Part shown: positions 1 to 9,396 of the stretch, piece by piece
Layout: every line of letters starts with the position of its first letter
Position numbering within the stretch: position 1 is the stretch's first letter
Source of the DNA: Parendozoicomonas sp. Alg238-R29
Lineage (GTDB): Bacteria > Pseudomonadota > Gammaproteobacteria > Pseudomonadales > Endozoicomonadaceae
Direction: 5' to 3'
Assembly (NCBI RefSeq): GCF_947331445.1
Contig: NZ_CAMZOG010000027.1
Location: 1 to 49,508, forward strand
Length of the DNA stretch: 49,508 bases
Notes under the pieces: generated by a model
What the model was told of the DNA's origin: nothing
The model's input: only the letters and a program-made list of their open reading frames with translations
The model's database searches: none
Made by a program: the position numbers and the translations under genes

Positions 1-249
1 AACAGAGCGTTAGATTCCTCTATTTTCGCTGATTTCTCTCATGGTCAAGCGGTTATGAAAAACTGTCCGAAGTATTGTCATAAAGAAATAGAAATAGGCA
101 TAAACACAGTTTTATCTACAGTCTCTTAGGCTCAAGCTTTATCACTTCTCAGCAGTAGGAATGCAGCAGGCTGCAGGGAATTAGGCCTTGTTAGCCCTGC
201 CCCTTAACAACCTTTTCATGTCATTTGTTCAGTTAAACCGAATGAGAAG

Positions 250-885
250 TCAGCGTTTTTGTTGGTTCACCATCCACACAGCCGCCTCTACCCGGGAGCG
301 CATTCCCAGTTTCTTCAGCAAATGTTTTACATGGACCTTTACTGTGCCTTCGCTGATACTCAACTCTCTGGCAATCAGTTTGTTCGACATACCATCGGCA
401 ATAAGATGAAGAATACCAAGCTCCCTGCCCGTTAAACTCTCCAGCGGGTTATCCTCTTCACGATCTGGCCGAAGCACTGAAGCCAGCACGCCCGCTAAAC
501 GATCATCAACAACTAACTGCCCATTAACCGCGTCCCGAACTCTTTCTATCAACTCATCGGGCTCCATATCTTTTAACAGGTAACCATCAGCGCCAGCTTT
601 GAACAGTGCGGCCACATCATCACGATGATCGGATACTGTTAGCATAACAACTCGTGTCGTGATTCCCTGACGTCGAATGGCACGCAAAGTCTCCAGCCCG
701 TCCATACCTTTCATATTTAAATCGAGAAGAATCAGATCCGGATCAAGCTCCACCGCTTTCTGCAACCCCTGCTGGCCATCACTGGCCTCACCAATCACCG
801 CCAGATCTGGATAGTCATTCATCAGCTGTTTTAACCCTCTGCGTAACAAAGGGTGGTCATCTATCAGCAGTACCGTTGAATTCAT
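250..885 (-). CDS. narL: Nitrate/nitrite response regulator, NarL type
   Basis: This is a 211-residue two-component response regulator. The N-terminal receiver domain has the acidic pair D9/D10 and a probable phospho-acceptor D55 in LLDLNMKG. A LuxR/NarL-type helix-turn-helix fills the last 65 residues, where TVKVHVKHLLKKL and SRVEAAVW closely resemble NarL. Phosphorylated NarL binds heptamer pairs and controls respiratory nitrate genes. The ATG overlaps the stop of the upstream kinase gene by 4 bp (ATGA), so the two are translationally coupled. A perfect 7-2-7 heptamer pair lies in front of the divergent nap operon, which supports this family. NarP is the main alternative name, because single regulators in marine species are often called NarP. 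No odd features were seen. Confidence 0.9.
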   Translation of the reverse strand: MNSTVLLIDDHPLLRRGLKQLMNDYPDLAVIGEASDGQQGLQKAVELDPDLILLDLNMKGMDGLETLRAIRRQGITTRVVMLTVSDHRDDVAALFKAGADGYLLKDMEPDELIERVRDAVNGQLVVDDRLAGVLASVLRPDREEDNPLESLTGRELGILHLIADGMSNKLIARELSISEGTVKVHVKHLLKKLGMRSRVEAAVWMVNQQKR

Positions 886-2720
886 TGTTCCAGCTCCAGA
901 CTTTCCGCTTTAGCCGCATCGGTCTCATCCGAGCTTGCGCTGAAACTCAGCTGCACCCGTGTGCCGCCCTGAGGAGAAGGTAAAAGTTGCACCGTACCAC
1001 CTAAGCTACTGGCTCTTTCACGAATGATACTTAGCCCATAATGGCCATGGCGTTCAGGATTCCCCCCCATGCCACGACCATTATCATCCACCATCACCAC
1101 AATCTGTTGATTGTCACTCTGATAACAACTAATCCGACACAGGCTGGCCCGGGCATGTTGCACAACATTACTTAACGCTTCCCGAATAATCTGCAACACA
1201 TGAACTTCCTGATGGGCGCCCATCGGCTGAAAACGTATGCGGTAATCCAGCTCAAAGTGGATATCATCAGCACGTTTGATAAAACCTTGTAGCGTACTTT
1301 CTATATTTTCTTTCAGGGAGCCTTCCGCCATGGTTAAGCGGAATGTGACCAGCAATTCTCGCAACTGTCGATAAGCACTGTTTACGCCATCCTGCAGTTC
1401 ACTCACCACCGTCTGCGCCTTGGAAGCACTTTCAATTTCTGGCAGCAGCCGTCTGATTCGAGCAATCTGGATTTTCTGATAGGACAACGACTGAGCAAGA
1501 GAGTCATGAAGTTCTCGAGCGATAACCGCACGCTCTTCCATCAACAGGATTCTGTGCTCGTGTTCATGCTGTCGGCTCTGACTCAGAGCAGTGGCAAGAA
1601 TATCAACAAAAACCTGTAACCACTGGCGCTCTTCCTCGTTGAGACTACTGCCCTGAACCGGTATCACCCGAAGAAAGCCATAACTGTGCTCGTCATTAAC
1701 AAGCGCTACAGGGAAGGTATTGGTATCCGGAACCTGTGTAGGTTCCAATTCACCACTGTTCCCACAACCGTCCAGGCAACTCAGACAACGATCTCCTTCA
1801 CAACCTGAAGCCTGACTGGAAGCGTGCTCTACGCGCTGCAACCATTCATGACCAGAAACCCCTGTCAGGCACAGGTAGCACCCTTTCAGCCCCAGCAGTT
1901 TCTGCCAACGGGCCAGTAGAGTGGTCATATTTGGTCGATCAAAAGGGTTATTTCCAAGAGTGCGAGAGGAGTCATATAAGAGCTCCAGCGCAGAATTAGA
2001 ACGACTTAAAGCCAGCGTCTGACTCTCAACCTGATGTTCGAGGTTTTGATAAAGTCCCTGCAGTTCCCCCGCCATACCATTAAAAGTCTGGGTTAACTGC
2101 CCCAGCTCACTGGTTCCGGTATAAGGCAGTGCAATGGAGAAGTTTCCTGTACGCACCCGGTTCGCAGCTCTAACAAGCTCTCCTACCGGATCAAGAAGAC
2201 TGCGCTGGACATCCCGGATAACCAAAACAGAAATAACAATCAGCATAGCCAGAGAAATGACCATGGTTGTGTATAACCACCTCAGCTTATTCTCAGTATT
2301 TTCCTGAAGAGCATCGACAAGGGCATCAATACGGTCAACAAATTCAGGAACCGCCTGCACATAGTTTCCAAAATCCTGACGTTCCAGCATAGGGCGCATA
2401 ACCTGTTGCCACTCATTGACGATCTGTCGATACTGGAAGCCGATATGATTGTCCCATGAACCGAGAACTACCAATGCATCCAGCTCAAGACTCTTGTCGT
2501 ATACCTGAACCAACGGTGCCAGTATCTCTACGGTAATAAACTCTGGCACCACCACATGTTCAGCCAGTCGCCAGGATTGCATACGCAAAGACCCAGCTTC
2601 ATTAATTGCCGCTGCATCGGTCTCCATCACCTTTGCGGACCACAAAGAAATACTGATCGCTGTTGCAGAAAGTAAAGTGATCGAACATAGAATGAGGAGC
2701 AGCTTACGCCTTAACGTCAT
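882..2720 (-). CDS. narX: Nitrate/nitrite sensor histidine kinase, NarX type
   Basis: The product is a membrane sensor kinase of 612 residues counted from the ATG at 2720. A TTG at 2756 would add 12 residues but lies inside the FNR box. The first membrane segment is at about residues 5-28. A periplasmic PilJ/NarX-type domain with the P-box INEAGSLRMQSWRL at about 39-52 binds nitrate in this family. The second membrane segment is at about 149-169 and is followed by HAMP. A central module carries a Cys cluster (CEGDRCLSCLDGC, about 307-319), as in NarX. The HisKA_3 box is ARELHDSLAQSLS with H405, and the ATPase domain includes DDNGRGM. It is coupled to narL by a 4-bp overlap and diverges from nap operon 1, its likely target. 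NarQ is less likely because NarQ lacks the Cys cluster. Confidence 0.9.
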   Translation of the reverse strand: MTLRRKLLLILCSITLLSATAISISLWSAKVMETDAAAINEAGSLRMQSWRLAEHVVVPEFITVEILAPLVQVYDKSLELDALVVLGSWDNHIGFQYRQIVNEWQQVMRPMLERQDFGNYVQAVPEFVDRIDALVDALQENTENKLRWLYTTMVISLAMLIVISVLVIRDVQRSLLDPVGELVRAANRVRTGNFSIALPYTGTSELGQLTQTFNGMAGELQGLYQNLEHQVESQTLALSRSNSALELLYDSSRTLGNNPFDRPNMTTLLARWQKLLGLKGCYLCLTGVSGHEWLQRVEHASSQASGCEGDRCLSCLDGCGNSGELEPTQVPDTNTFPVALVNDEHSYGFLRVIPVQGSSLNEEERQWLQVFVDILATALSQSRQHEHEHRILLMEERAVIARELHDSLAQSLSYQKIQIARIRRLLPEIESASKAQTVVSELQDGVNSAYRQLRELLVTFRLTMAEGSLKENIESTLQGFIKRADDIHFELDYRIRFQPMGAHQEVHVLQIIREALSNVVQHARASLCRISCYQSDNQQIVVMVDDNGRGMGGNPERHGHYGLSIIRERASSLGGTVQLLPSPQGGTRVQLSFSASSDETDAAKAESLELEQ

Positions 2721-2742
2721 CTTAAGAATGCCATCGGGAAAA

Positions 2743-2756
2743 TTGATACAGATCAA
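2743..2756. promoter_or_regulatory. Perfect FNR/ANR box
   Basis: TTGATACAGATCAA matches the FNR consensus TTGAT-N4-ATCAA at all ten defined bases. It lies 22 bp upstream of the narX ATG and about 245 bp upstream of napF. The site may control narXL, nap operon 1 or both. The oxygen-sensing role is inferred from the motif and the nitrate-respiration context. Confidence 0.75.
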
Positions 2757-2865
2757 ATACTGATTATTTTTTGCTTTCTACCACCAATGATTCACAAATC
2801 ACAGCAGCTTATTGTTCTTTCTATAAATGGTAACGCTATTGTCAGGATTCTTTGTCTTTTTACTC

Positions 2866-2881
2866 TACCCCTAAAGAGGTA
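2866..2881. promoter_or_regulatory. NarL/NarP 7-2-7 binding site
   Basis: TACCCCT-AA-AGAGGTA fits the NarL/NarP heptamer rule (TACYNMT, two bases, then the reverse complement AKNRGTA) at every position. One more C/G pair extends the palindrome outward. It sits 119 bp before the napF start and 124 bp (centre to centre) from the FNR box. The narXL genes diverge from the same intergenic region, so NarL control of the nap operon is the simplest reading. Confidence 0.75.
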
Positions 2882-3000
2882 GATAGTGGGTATTCCCTCC
2901 CACTCCTCCCCTTTCAAGCCTCTTTTTATCATTTCCAACAGTATTACCATGTCGCTGTATCGCTTATTTCAGCTCTCTCAAGCAACTTTAAAAACAACAT

Positions 3001-3507
3001 ATGCAGCAGGCCATCAATCACTCTCGCAGACGATTATTCCGGGCAAAAATCAGCCCGTGTAATGCTGTACGTCCACCATGGAGCTTGCCAGAAGAGCAAT
3101 TTCTCAACAGCTGCGAACGCTGTAACGATTGTATTACCGCGTGTGAAACCAATCTGCTGAAACGTGGGGACGGAGGATTTCCTGAAGCTGACTTTTCCCA
3201 CGCTGAATGTACATTTTGCGAAGCCTGCGTGAATGCCTGCAACCATGGGGCGATCAGCAAGAATACCAGTCATCAGCCCTGGCAGATCACCGCTCAAATA
3301 AAGAGCAACTGCCTGGCCCAGAACAAGGTGCACTGCCGCACCTGTAGCGAACAGTGCGAGCAGGAAGCCATCCAGTTCCGCCTTGCTCCCGGCGGCATTG
3401 CTCTGCCAAACCTTGAAACCGAACTTTGCAATGGCTGCGGCGCCTGCGTAGCAAGCTGCCCAGTGTCAGCCATAGCCGTGCTCCCTGCTAATGAGAAAAC
3501 GTTATGA
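3001..3507 (+). CDS. napF: Ferredoxin-type protein NapF, operon 1
   Basis: This is a 168-residue cytoplasmic iron-sulfur protein that assists NapA maturation in characterised systems. Cys clusters are seen at CERCNDCITAC, CTFCEACVNAC, the CRTCSEQC region and CNGCGACVASCP, fitting several [4Fe-4S] centres. A basic N-terminus (SRRRLF) precedes them. It is the first gene of operon 1 and its stop overlaps the napD start (ATGA). The Shine-Dalgarno sequence before the ATG is poor. The upstream gap contains the NarL site and the FNR box. A paralogue, napF2, opens the second operon. The assignment is firm from the cluster pattern and gene order. Confidence 0.92.
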   Translation: MQQAINHSRRRLFRAKISPCNAVRPPWSLPEEQFLNSCERCNDCITACETNLLKRGDGGFPEADFSHAECTFCEACVNACNHGAISKNTSHQPWQITAQIKSNCLAQNKVHCRTCSEQCEQEAIQFRLAPGGIALPNLETELCNGCGACVASCPVSAIAVLPANEKTL

Positions 3508-3785
3508 CTCCATCAGCAAACATCATGGATCAAGAAGCCGTTTCAGTATCCGGCCTGGTGGTTCATATCAACCCTAAAAAGTTGGCAGATGTAGAAACCA
3601 ACCTGAATACCATAACCGGCGTTGAAGTTCACGCAGCCGCTCCAGAAGGAAAGCTGGTGGTAACTGTCGAAGAACAGTCCGGACAAAAAACGATGGTCGA
3701 CACCATCACCCAAATCAGCCACGTGGAGGGGGTGATTTCCACCGCGCTGGTGTACACGCACAATGATGCCTGGAGTGAAGCATGA
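3504..3785 (+). CDS. napD: NapD, NapA signal-peptide chaperone, operon 1
   Basis: This is a 93-residue cytoplasmic protein of the NapD family, which binds the twin-arginine signal peptide of NapA and holds it until cofactor insertion is finished. Family features include [17 protein letters not shown] near the N-terminus, a [18 protein letters not shown] strand and a hydrophobic C-terminal strand ([11 protein letters not shown]). It overlaps napF by 4 bp upstream and napA by 4 bp downstream, so synthesis of the chaperone and its client is coupled. An internal ATG eight codons in could be an alternative start. Length is normal for the family. Confidence 0.93.
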   Translation: MTPSANIMDQEAVSVSGLVVHINPKKLADVETNLNTITGVEVHAAAPEGKLVVTVEEQSGQKTMVDTITQISHVEGVISTALVYTHNDAWSEA

Positions 3786-6283
3786 AACAGAATCGCCGGG
3801 ACTTTATAAAGTCCAGCGCGGTCGCCGCTACCGCAGCAGCAGCCGGTATGAGCATGCCGTCGTCTGCCACCAACCTGATTACCAGCAGCAAAGAAACCGA
3901 GATTCACTGGGATAAAGCCCCCTGTCGTTTCTGTGGTACTGGCTGCTCCGTACTGGTAGGTACCAAGAATGGTCGTGTTGTTGCTACCCAGGGCGACCCG
4001 GAAGCACCAGTTAACAAGGGCCTGAACTGCATCAAGGGTTACTTCCTTGGCAAAATCATGTACGGCGAAGATCGCCTGACCCAACCTCTGTTGCGGATGA
4101 AGAATGGCCAGTTCGATAAGAACGGCGAGTTCGCTCCCATCACCTGGGATCAAGCTTTCGACATCATGGCGGAGAAGTGGAAAGACGCTCTCGCCAAGAC
4201 CCGCAACTCTGACGAGATGCCTCCTGTGGGCATGTTCGGCTCCGGTCAGTGGACAGTTTGGGAAGGTTATGCTGCATCCAAACTCTATAAAGCCGGTTTC
4301 CGTTCCAACCACATCGATCCAAACGCACGACACTGCATGGCTTCTGCCGTAGGTGGCTTTATGCGTACTTTCGGTATCGATGAGCCAATGGGTTGCTACA
4401 ACGACTTCGAACACTCAGATGCCTTTGTACTCTGGGGTTCCAATATGGCGGAAATGCATCCCATTTTGTGGTCCCGCATCACTGATCGTGTACTGTCCAA
4501 CGACCATGTAAAAGTTGCTGTACTGTCCACTTATAAACACCGTTCTTTCGAACTGGCCGACAACGGCATGGTGTTCACACCACAGTCTGATCTGGCCATT
4601 GGTAACTACGTGTGTAATTACCTGATCCAGAATGATGCCGTAAATAAAGACTTCATCAAGAAACACACTCACTTCCGTCTGGGTGTTACTGATATCGGCT
4701 ATGGCCTGCGCCCTGAGCACAAGCTGGAAAAAGCAGCAGCCAACCCCGGTAGTGGCGCATCCAAAGAAATTGATTTTAACGAGTTCGCAAAGTTTGTTAG
4801 CGAATACACTGTTGAGAAGGCGTCTGAAATCTCCGGCGTTCCTGCAAAAAAACTGGAAGAGCTGGCCAAGCTGTACGCCGATCCCAAGCGTAAAGTGATG
4901 TCTCTGTGGACCATGGGCATGAACCAGCACACCCGTGGCGTGTGGATGAACAATATTGTTTATAACATCCACCTGCTCACCGGCAAGATCTCAGAACCTG
5001 GTAACGGCCCATTCTCTCTGACTGGCCAGCCATCTGCCTGTGGTACGGCCCGTGAAGTCGGCACTTTCTCCCACCGTCTGCCAGCAGATATGGTGGTGAA
5101 GAAGAAGCCACACCGGGATTACGCTGAAAAAATCTGGAAACTGCCAGAAGGGACAATTCCCGCCAAACCTGGTTACCACGCTGTTCTGCAAAATCGCATG
5201 CTCAAGGACGGTAAGCTCAATGCCTACTGGGTCATGTGTAACAACAACATGCAGGCCGCTCCCAATATGAACGAGGAAGGCTTGCCTGGTTACCGTAATC
5301 CAGACAACTTCATCGTTGTTTCCGACCCTTACCCAACTGTAACCGGCCAGGCCGCTGACCTGATCCTTCCTACAGCCATGTGGGTTGAGAAGGAAGGTGC
5401 TTACGGCAACGCCGAGCGTCGTACCCAGTTCTGGTATCAGCAGGTTGAACCCCAGGGTGAAGCCCGTTCCGATCTGTGGCAGCTGATGGAATTCTCCAAA
5501 CGCTTCAAGGTTGAAGAAGTTTGGTCCGACGAGCTGCTGGCGAAGTCACCTGAGTACAAGGGTAAAACCCTGTATGAAGTGCTCTACAAAAATGGTCAGG
5601 TCGATAAATACCCAACCAGTGACTTCAAAGGCCGCATGAATCTGGAGAACGATGACTTCGGTTTCTATGTCCAGAAGGGTCTCTTCGAAGAGTATGCCAA
5701 GTTTGGTCGTGGCAAGGCTCACGATCTCGCACCGTTTGATATGTACCATCAGGCTCGCGGTTTGCGCTGGCCCGTTGTTGACGGCAAAGAAACCTTGTGG
5801 CGCTTCCGCGAAGGGTATGACCCTTACGTGAAGAAGGGCGAAGAAATGAATTTCTACGGCAAGCCTGATGGCAAAGCCTGGTTGTTTGCCGTGCCTTATG
5901 AACCCGCGGCTGAAGAGCCAGATGCAGAATACGACCTGTGGCTGTCCACCGGCCGTGTTCTGGAACATTGGCACACTGGCACCATGACTCGTCGTGTTCC
6001 CGAACTGTATCGCGCCTTCCCTGATGCGGTGATCTTTATGCACCCAGACGATGCCAAGGCTCGCGGCCTGCGTCGTGGAATGGAAGCGAAGATTGTCTCC
6101 CGCCGTGGTGAAGTCCGCAGCCGTATCGAAACCCGTGGCCGTAACCGCCCACCAAAAGGTCTGGTGTTTATGCCTTTCTTCGATGCTGGCCAACTGGTGA
6201 ACAAACTCACCTTGGACGCTACCGATCCGCTTTCCAAAGAGACGGATTACAAGAAGTGCGCAGTGAAGATAATGCCAGCTTAA
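3782..6283 (+). CDS. napA: Periplasmic nitrate reductase catalytic subunit NapA, operon 1
   Basis: The product is an 833-residue molybdoenzyme that reduces nitrate to nitrite in the periplasm, close to the usual length of about 830. It begins with a twin-arginine signal (NRRDFIKSS) followed by an Ala-rich hydrophobic stretch. The [4Fe-4S] ligands are C48, C51, C55 and C83 in the pattern C-x2-C-x3-C-x27-C. C185 in [10 protein letters not shown] is the expected molybdenum ligand. The rest follows the bis-MGD reductase fold, with the C-terminal dinucleotide-binding domain including [13 protein letters not shown]. The start overlaps napD. A close paralogue lies at 22.8-25.3 kb. No disruptive changes were seen, so it should be functional. 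Confidence 0.97.
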   Translation: MKQNRRDFIKSSAVAATAAAAGMSMPSSATNLITSSKETEIHWDKAPCRFCGTGCSVLVGTKNGRVVATQGDPEAPVNKGLNCIKGYFLGKIMYGEDRLTQPLLRMKNGQFDKNGEFAPITWDQAFDIMAEKWKDALAKTRNSDEMPPVGMFGSGQWTVWEGYAASKLYKAGFRSNHIDPNARHCMASAVGGFMRTFGIDEPMGCYNDFEHSDAFVLWGSNMAEMHPILWSRITDRVLSNDHVKVAVLSTYKHRSFELADNGMVFTPQSDLAIGNYVCNYLIQNDAVNKDFIKKHTHFRLGVTDIGYGLRPEHKLEKAAANPGSGASKEIDFNEFAKFVSEYTVEKASEISGVPAKKLEELAKLYADPKRKVMSLWTMGMNQHTRGVWMNNIVYNIHLLTGKISEPGNGPFSLTGQPSACGTAREVGTFSHRLPADMVVKKKPHRDYAEKIWKLPEGTIPAKPGYHAVLQNRMLKDGKLNAYWVMCNNNMQAAPNMNEEGLPGYRNPDNFIVVSDPYPTVTGQAADLILPTAMWVEKEGAYGNAERRTQFWYQQVEPQGEARSDLWQLMEFSKRFKVEEVWSDELLAKSPEYKGKTLYEVLYKNGQVDKYPTSDFKGRMNLENDDFGFYVQKGLFEEYAKFGRGKAHDLAPFDMYHQARGLRWPVVDGKETLWRFREGYDPYVKKGEEMNFYGKPDGKAWLFAVPYEPAAEEPDAEYDLWLSTGRVLEHWHTGTMTRRVPELYRAFPDAVIFMHPDDAKARGLRRGMEAKIVSRRGEVRSRIETRGRNRPPKGLVFMPFFDAGQLVNKLTLDATDPLSKETDYKKCAVKIMPA

Positions 6284-6307
6284 AGCAGATAACTCCGTGC
6301 CGGTTAG

Positions 6308-6327
6308 GCCGGGATTTACATCCCGGC
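6308..6327 (+). other. Hairpin between napA and napG
   Basis: GCCGGGAT and ATCCCGGC form a perfect 8-bp stem with a TTAC loop in the 63-bp napA-napG gap, the only sizeable gap inside operon 1. No T-run follows, so it is unlikely to terminate. It could set napA-to-napGH stoichiometry by RNA processing or stability, which is an inference. Confidence 0.5.
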
Positions 6328-6346
6328 TCTGCACAGGACAAGGGAC

Positions 6347-7108
6347 ATGAACAAAACAAACGACAAAGGTAAAGCAATAACCCGTCGGCGGTTTCTCACA
6401 GATACCGCACAGGCGGCCTGTGCTACAGGTCTTCTCGGCCTGGGGCTGACGTTTATTGCTGAAAAGTCGAAAGTTCATGCAGCTGAGGCAATGCGCCCAC
6501 CCGGCGCATTGCCTGAACAAGGCTTCCTTGCAGCCTGTCTGCGTTGCGGTTTGTGCGTCAGGGATTGTCCCTGGGACACTCTCAAGTTAGCAAAACCAGA
6601 AGACCCAGTGGCTTCCGGTACACCTTATTTTGAAGCCCGCAGCGTGCCCTGCGAAATGTGCGAAGACATTCCCTGCGTAAAAGCCTGCCCAAGCGGGGCC
6701 CTTAATCCTGCGCTGGAAGATATAAACAACGCTCGCATGGGTGTTGCAGTGCTGACAGATCGGGAGAACTGCCTGAGCCTGCAGGGGTTGCGTTGTGAAG
6801 TTTGCTATCGGGTTTGCCCACTGATTGATGAAGCCATCACTCTCAAGCGTACCCGCAATAAGCGTACTCAGGTGCATACAGCCTTTGAACCTTACGTAAA
6901 TCCGGACATCTGCACCGGTTGCGGTAAGTGTGAAGAGGCCTGCGTACTGGAAGAAACAGCCATCAGGGTTCTGCCCCAAGAGCTGGCTGTAGGGCAATTG
7001 GGTAAACACTACCGACTGGGCTGGGAAGAAGAGGAAAAGGCTGGCAAAGCACTGGTGCCCGATCTTCTTAATCTGCCAGATAGGCTGCCAGAGGGAACCA
7101 AGCTATGA
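6347..7108 (+). CDS. napG: Ferredoxin-type protein NapG
   Basis: This is a 253-residue periplasmic iron-sulfur protein that, with NapH, forms a quinol-oxidising branch feeding the nitrate reductase. A twin-arginine signal (TRRRFLTDTAQ) is followed by a hydrophobic segment. Four [4Fe-4S] motifs are visible: CLRCGLCVRDCP, CEMCEDIPCVKACP, CEVCYRVCP and CTGCGKCEEACV. Its stop overlaps the napH start by 4 bp. A Shine-Dalgarno-like AAGGGA precedes the ATG. The gene is present only in operon 1; operon 2 goes straight from napA to napB. Confidence 0.95.
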   Translation: MNKTNDKGKAITRRRFLTDTAQAACATGLLGLGLTFIAEKSKVHAAEAMRPPGALPEQGFLAACLRCGLCVRDCPWDTLKLAKPEDPVASGTPYFEARSVPCEMCEDIPCVKACPSGALNPALEDINNARMGVAVLTDRENCLSLQGLRCEVCYRVCPLIDEAITLKRTRNKRTQVHTAFEPYVNPDICTGCGKCEEACVLEETAIRVLPQELAVGQLGKHYRLGWEEEEKAGKALVPDLLNLPDRLPEGTKL

Positions 7109-8010
7109 AAGCATCCCAGAAAGCAGAGCGCACTCCCGGTCAGGAAACAACGGAAACTCTGGGCTGGTGGACAGCTCACAAGTTCCTGATTCTGCGTCGT
7201 TTGTCTCAGATCAGCGTTCTTGGGTTATTTCTGCTGACACCTGTGGTGGGTATCCGGGTTATTGATGGCAACCTGTCGTCCAGTCGCCTGCTGAATACTG
7301 TTCCTATGACCGATCCACTGCTGGCTCTGCAAACTCTGGCTGCGTTTCATCCTCTGGAACTGACAGCTGTACTGGGTGCTTTGCTGGTAGGTGGCTTCTA
7401 CCTGCTTCTAGGTGGTCGGGTGTTCTGCAGCTGGGTTTGCCCTATCAACCCGGTAACTGATCTAGCGGGAAGTTTCCGCCGTCTCTTTAAGATTCGCAGC
7501 AGTTACCGCTTATCACGGTCAGCCAGATATTGGCTACTTGCCCTCGTGCTGGTTCTGCCCACCGTAACCGGTGTTCTGGTGTGGGAGTTTATCAATCCGA
7601 TAGCTCTTGCTTACCGGGGCATTCTCTTCGGTATGGGCACAGGCTGGATTTTGATTCTTGCCATTTTCCTGTTTGACCTGATTGTCAGCCAGAGAGGCTG
7701 GTGTGGTCACCTTTGCCCACTTGGAGCCTTTTATGGCATTACCGGAAAAATTAGCCCGGTACAAATGAGCGCCGCACGACGTGATAAGTGTAATGACTGC
7801 ATGGACTGTTACGCCGTTTGTCCCGAACCACACATTCTTCCACCAGCTCTGAAGCCCTCAAAAAACAAAAGTCCGGTGTTAAAACCACTGGATTGTACCC
7901 GCTGTGGTCGCTGCATTGATGTCTGCGCCCAGCAGGTTTTTGAATACCAAATCAACATGCCTGGCACCGTAAAGGATCAGCCAGACACACAACGATCATT
8001 GGCCAAGTGA
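7105..8010 (+). CDS. napH: Membrane quinol dehydrogenase NapH
   Basis: The product is a 301-residue inner-membrane protein with about four hydrophobic segments. The two family signatures CSWVCP and CGHLCP are present and are implicated in quinol oxidation. Two [4Fe-4S] motifs (CNDCMDCYAVCP and CTRCGRCIDVC) lie in the cytoplasmic C-terminal part. It works with NapG to pass electrons toward NapA. It overlaps napG by 4 bp and its stop sits just before napB. The length is slightly above the E. coli protein because of a longer N-terminal extension. A related function such as NosR- or CcoG-like electron transfer is excluded by the operon context. Confidence 0.94.
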   Translation: MKASQKAERTPGQETTETLGWWTAHKFLILRRLSQISVLGLFLLTPVVGIRVIDGNLSSSRLLNTVPMTDPLLALQTLAAFHPLELTAVLGALLVGGFYLLLGGRVFCSWVCPINPVTDLAGSFRRLFKIRSSYRLSRSARYWLLALVLVLPTVTGVLVWEFINPIALAYRGILFGMGTGWILILAIFLFDLIVSQRGWCGHLCPLGAFYGITGKISPVQMSAARRDKCNDCMDCYAVCPEPHILPPALKPSKNKSPVLKPLDCTRCGRCIDVCAQQVFEYQINMPGTVKDQPDTQRSLAK

Positions 8011-8021
8011 GTGAAACAGCC

Positions 8022-8483
8022 ATGAGCACACAAAAAAGAACCGTGAAATACCTAGCCTCCACTTTTGCCCTCTGCCTGAGCTGTGTCGTCTCTCTGACCA
8101 GTGCAGCTCCAGCTGGCAACACTGCCATTCGCAACAATGACCTTAATATTGAAGCGCCCGCTGTGCCGCTGAAAAAGAACATTGATGAAGATGGCGTGAT
8201 GGACCGTGAATTTGTTCAGCAACCCCCTCTGATTCCCCATGACATCCGTGGCTATCAAGTGGACAAGAACGTAAACAAGTGCCTGGCCTGCCATAGCTGG
8301 AAGAATGCGAAAAAGTGGGGAGCCACTCGCATCAGTGTGACTCACTTCTACGACCGCGATGGCAACCAGCTGGCCGACGTAGCCCCTGGCCGTTACTTCT
8401 GCCTGCAGTGCCACGTGCCTCAGGCTGATGCCAAGCCGCTGATCGACAACCAGTTCAAGCCTGTTGAATCCCTGGATAACTAA
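8022..8483 (+). CDS. napB: Periplasmic diheme cytochrome NapB, operon 1
   Basis: This is a small periplasmic c-type cytochrome, 153 residues from the ATG at 8022, that hands electrons to NapA. A GTG at 8007 overlapping the napH stop is a possible alternative start. The ATG gives a normal Sec signal peptide (basic start, hydrophobic core, SAAPA cleavage region) and has AGTGAG at suitable spacing. The two heme-binding motifs are CLACH and CLQCH. The conserved [13 protein letters not shown] segment before heme 1 is typical of NapB. It lies between napH and napC, as in other napGHBC operons. Confidence 0.94.
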   Translation: MSTQKRTVKYLASTFALCLSCVVSLTSAAPAGNTAIRNNDLNIEAPAVPLKKNIDEDGVMDREFVQQPPLIPHDIRGYQVDKNVNKCLACHSWKNAKKWGATRISVTHFYDRDGNQLADVAPGRYFCLQCHVPQADAKPLIDNQFKPVESLDN

Positions 8484-8496
8484 ACGGAGAGGGACA

Positions 8497-9126
8497 ATGG
8501 CTAAAGAATTTATTATCAAACGTTATTGGAAAATACTCAGTCGCCCAACCTCTGTTGGCCTTGGCTTAATTTTAGTTTTTGGTTTTGCTGCCGGCATTAT
8601 CTTCTGGGGTGGTTTTAATACCAGCATGGAGATGACCAACCAGGAAGAGTTCTGTATTGGCTGCCACGAAATGCGTGACAACGTGTATGAGGAATACAAG
8701 ACAACTATCCATTATAGCAACCGTTCCGGTGTGCGGGCTATCTGTTCTGATTGCCACGTACCTAAAGAGTGGGGGCCAAAAATCGTCCGTAAAATTCAGG
8801 CTAGTAAAGAACTGTACGGAAAAATTGCTGGCACTATCGATACCCGTGAAAAGTTCCTGGATCACCGTTTAGCAATGGCGACCCGAGAATGGGCAAGAAT
8901 GAAAGCCAACGACTCACAAGAGTGCAGAAACTGCCACAACTTTGAGTTTATGGATTTCTCCGAACAGGGCGGCCGGGCAATGAATATCCATAACCAAGCG
9001 ATCAAAGATGGCAACACCTGTATCGATTGCCATAAAGGTATTGCCCACGAACTGCCTGATATGCGCAACGTTGAAGGCTGGGGCTCCATTTCACCAGCTC
9101 ACGGAAAAGGAGGGGATTCCCAATGA
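8497..9126 (+). CDS. napC: Tetraheme quinol dehydrogenase NapC, operon 1
   Basis: This NapC/NirT-family protein has 209 residues. A single N-terminal membrane anchor (about residues 18-38, ending [14 protein letters not shown]) is followed by four CXXCH motifs: CIGCH, CSDCH, CRNCH and CIDCH. It oxidises membrane quinol and passes electrons to NapB. The ATG at 8497 is chosen over an upstream in-frame ATG because GGAGAGGG sits at good spacing and the upstream start lies inside napB. The stop overlaps the start of the next small gene by 4 bp, so that gene belongs to the operon. Confidence 0.95.
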   Translation: MAKEFIIKRYWKILSRPTSVGLGLILVFGFAAGIIFWGGFNTSMEMTNQEEFCIGCHEMRDNVYEEYKTTIHYSNRSGVRAICSDCHVPKEWGPKIVRKIQASKELYGKIAGTIDTREKFLDHRLAMATREWARMKANDSQECRNCHNFEFMDFSEQGGRAMNIHNQAIKDGNTCIDCHKGIAHELPDMRNVEGWGSISPAHGKGGDSQ

Positions 9127-9254
9127 GCGCAATGGAATCACTAATCTGGAATGTACTTGGTTATTCTGCCATGCCGATGATTTTCATTGGCGGGTTTCTT
9201 GCTACTGCTGTAGTAGCTTGCTTTCTGTTGGAGGTAACAGGAAAAACTGACTAA
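9123..9254 (+). CDS. Small single-pass membrane protein downstream of napC, operon 1
   Basis: This 43-residue protein starts in an ATGA overlap with the napC stop. A conserved amphipathic start ([15 protein letters not shown]) runs into one hydrophobic segment (about residues 17-37) and a short polar tail. A homologue of 47 residues sits in exactly the same place after napC2 (26413-26556), sharing LIWNxLGY, MPMIF and VAC. Such conservation of sequence and position argues for a real gene. From memory it resembles the very short hydrophobic proteins annotated in vibrios and relatives as TIGR02808. It is not NapE, which has a different sequence and usually precedes the operon. A role in NapC assembly or quinol access is only a guess. 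Confidence 0.8.
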   Translation: MSAMESLIWNVLGYSAMPMIFIGGFLATAVVACFLLEVTGKTD

Positions 9255-9267
9255 TTAGACAGTTTTT
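9242..9267. terminator. Possible terminator at end of nap operon 1
   Basis: AAAAACTG and CAGTTTTT form an 8-bp inverted repeat around CTAATTAG, giving a nearly perfect 26-bp palindrome that overlaps the last codons of the small gene. The stem is AT-rich, but it ends in T5. A second inverted repeat with 12-bp arms and one mismatch lies at 9320-9348 before the next gene. Either may end or attenuate the operon. Confidence 0.45.
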
Positions 9268-9396
9268 CTGGAGATATTGTAAAGAATACATACAATACCC
9301 GCGCACACAGATAGCGCTCAATATGGTCAGCCACAAGCTGGCCATATTCGAACATCCATAAAAATAACCAACAATTGGAATGGGATACGCAAGTCT

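Noticed and set aside
882-2756. TTG at 2756 as the narX start
   Set aside because: It would put the FNR box inside the coding sequence and add residues not typical of NarX. The ATG at 2720 leads straight into the first membrane segment.
3629-4414. Long minus-strand frame opposite napA1
   Set aside because: Antisense to a clear napA, with no ribosome site or domain; an artefact of codon bias. The same holds for 5546-6520.
9123-9254. Calling the small post-napC gene napE
   Set aside because: NapE has a different sequence and usually comes before napF or napD. This product shares its pattern only with the copy after napC2.
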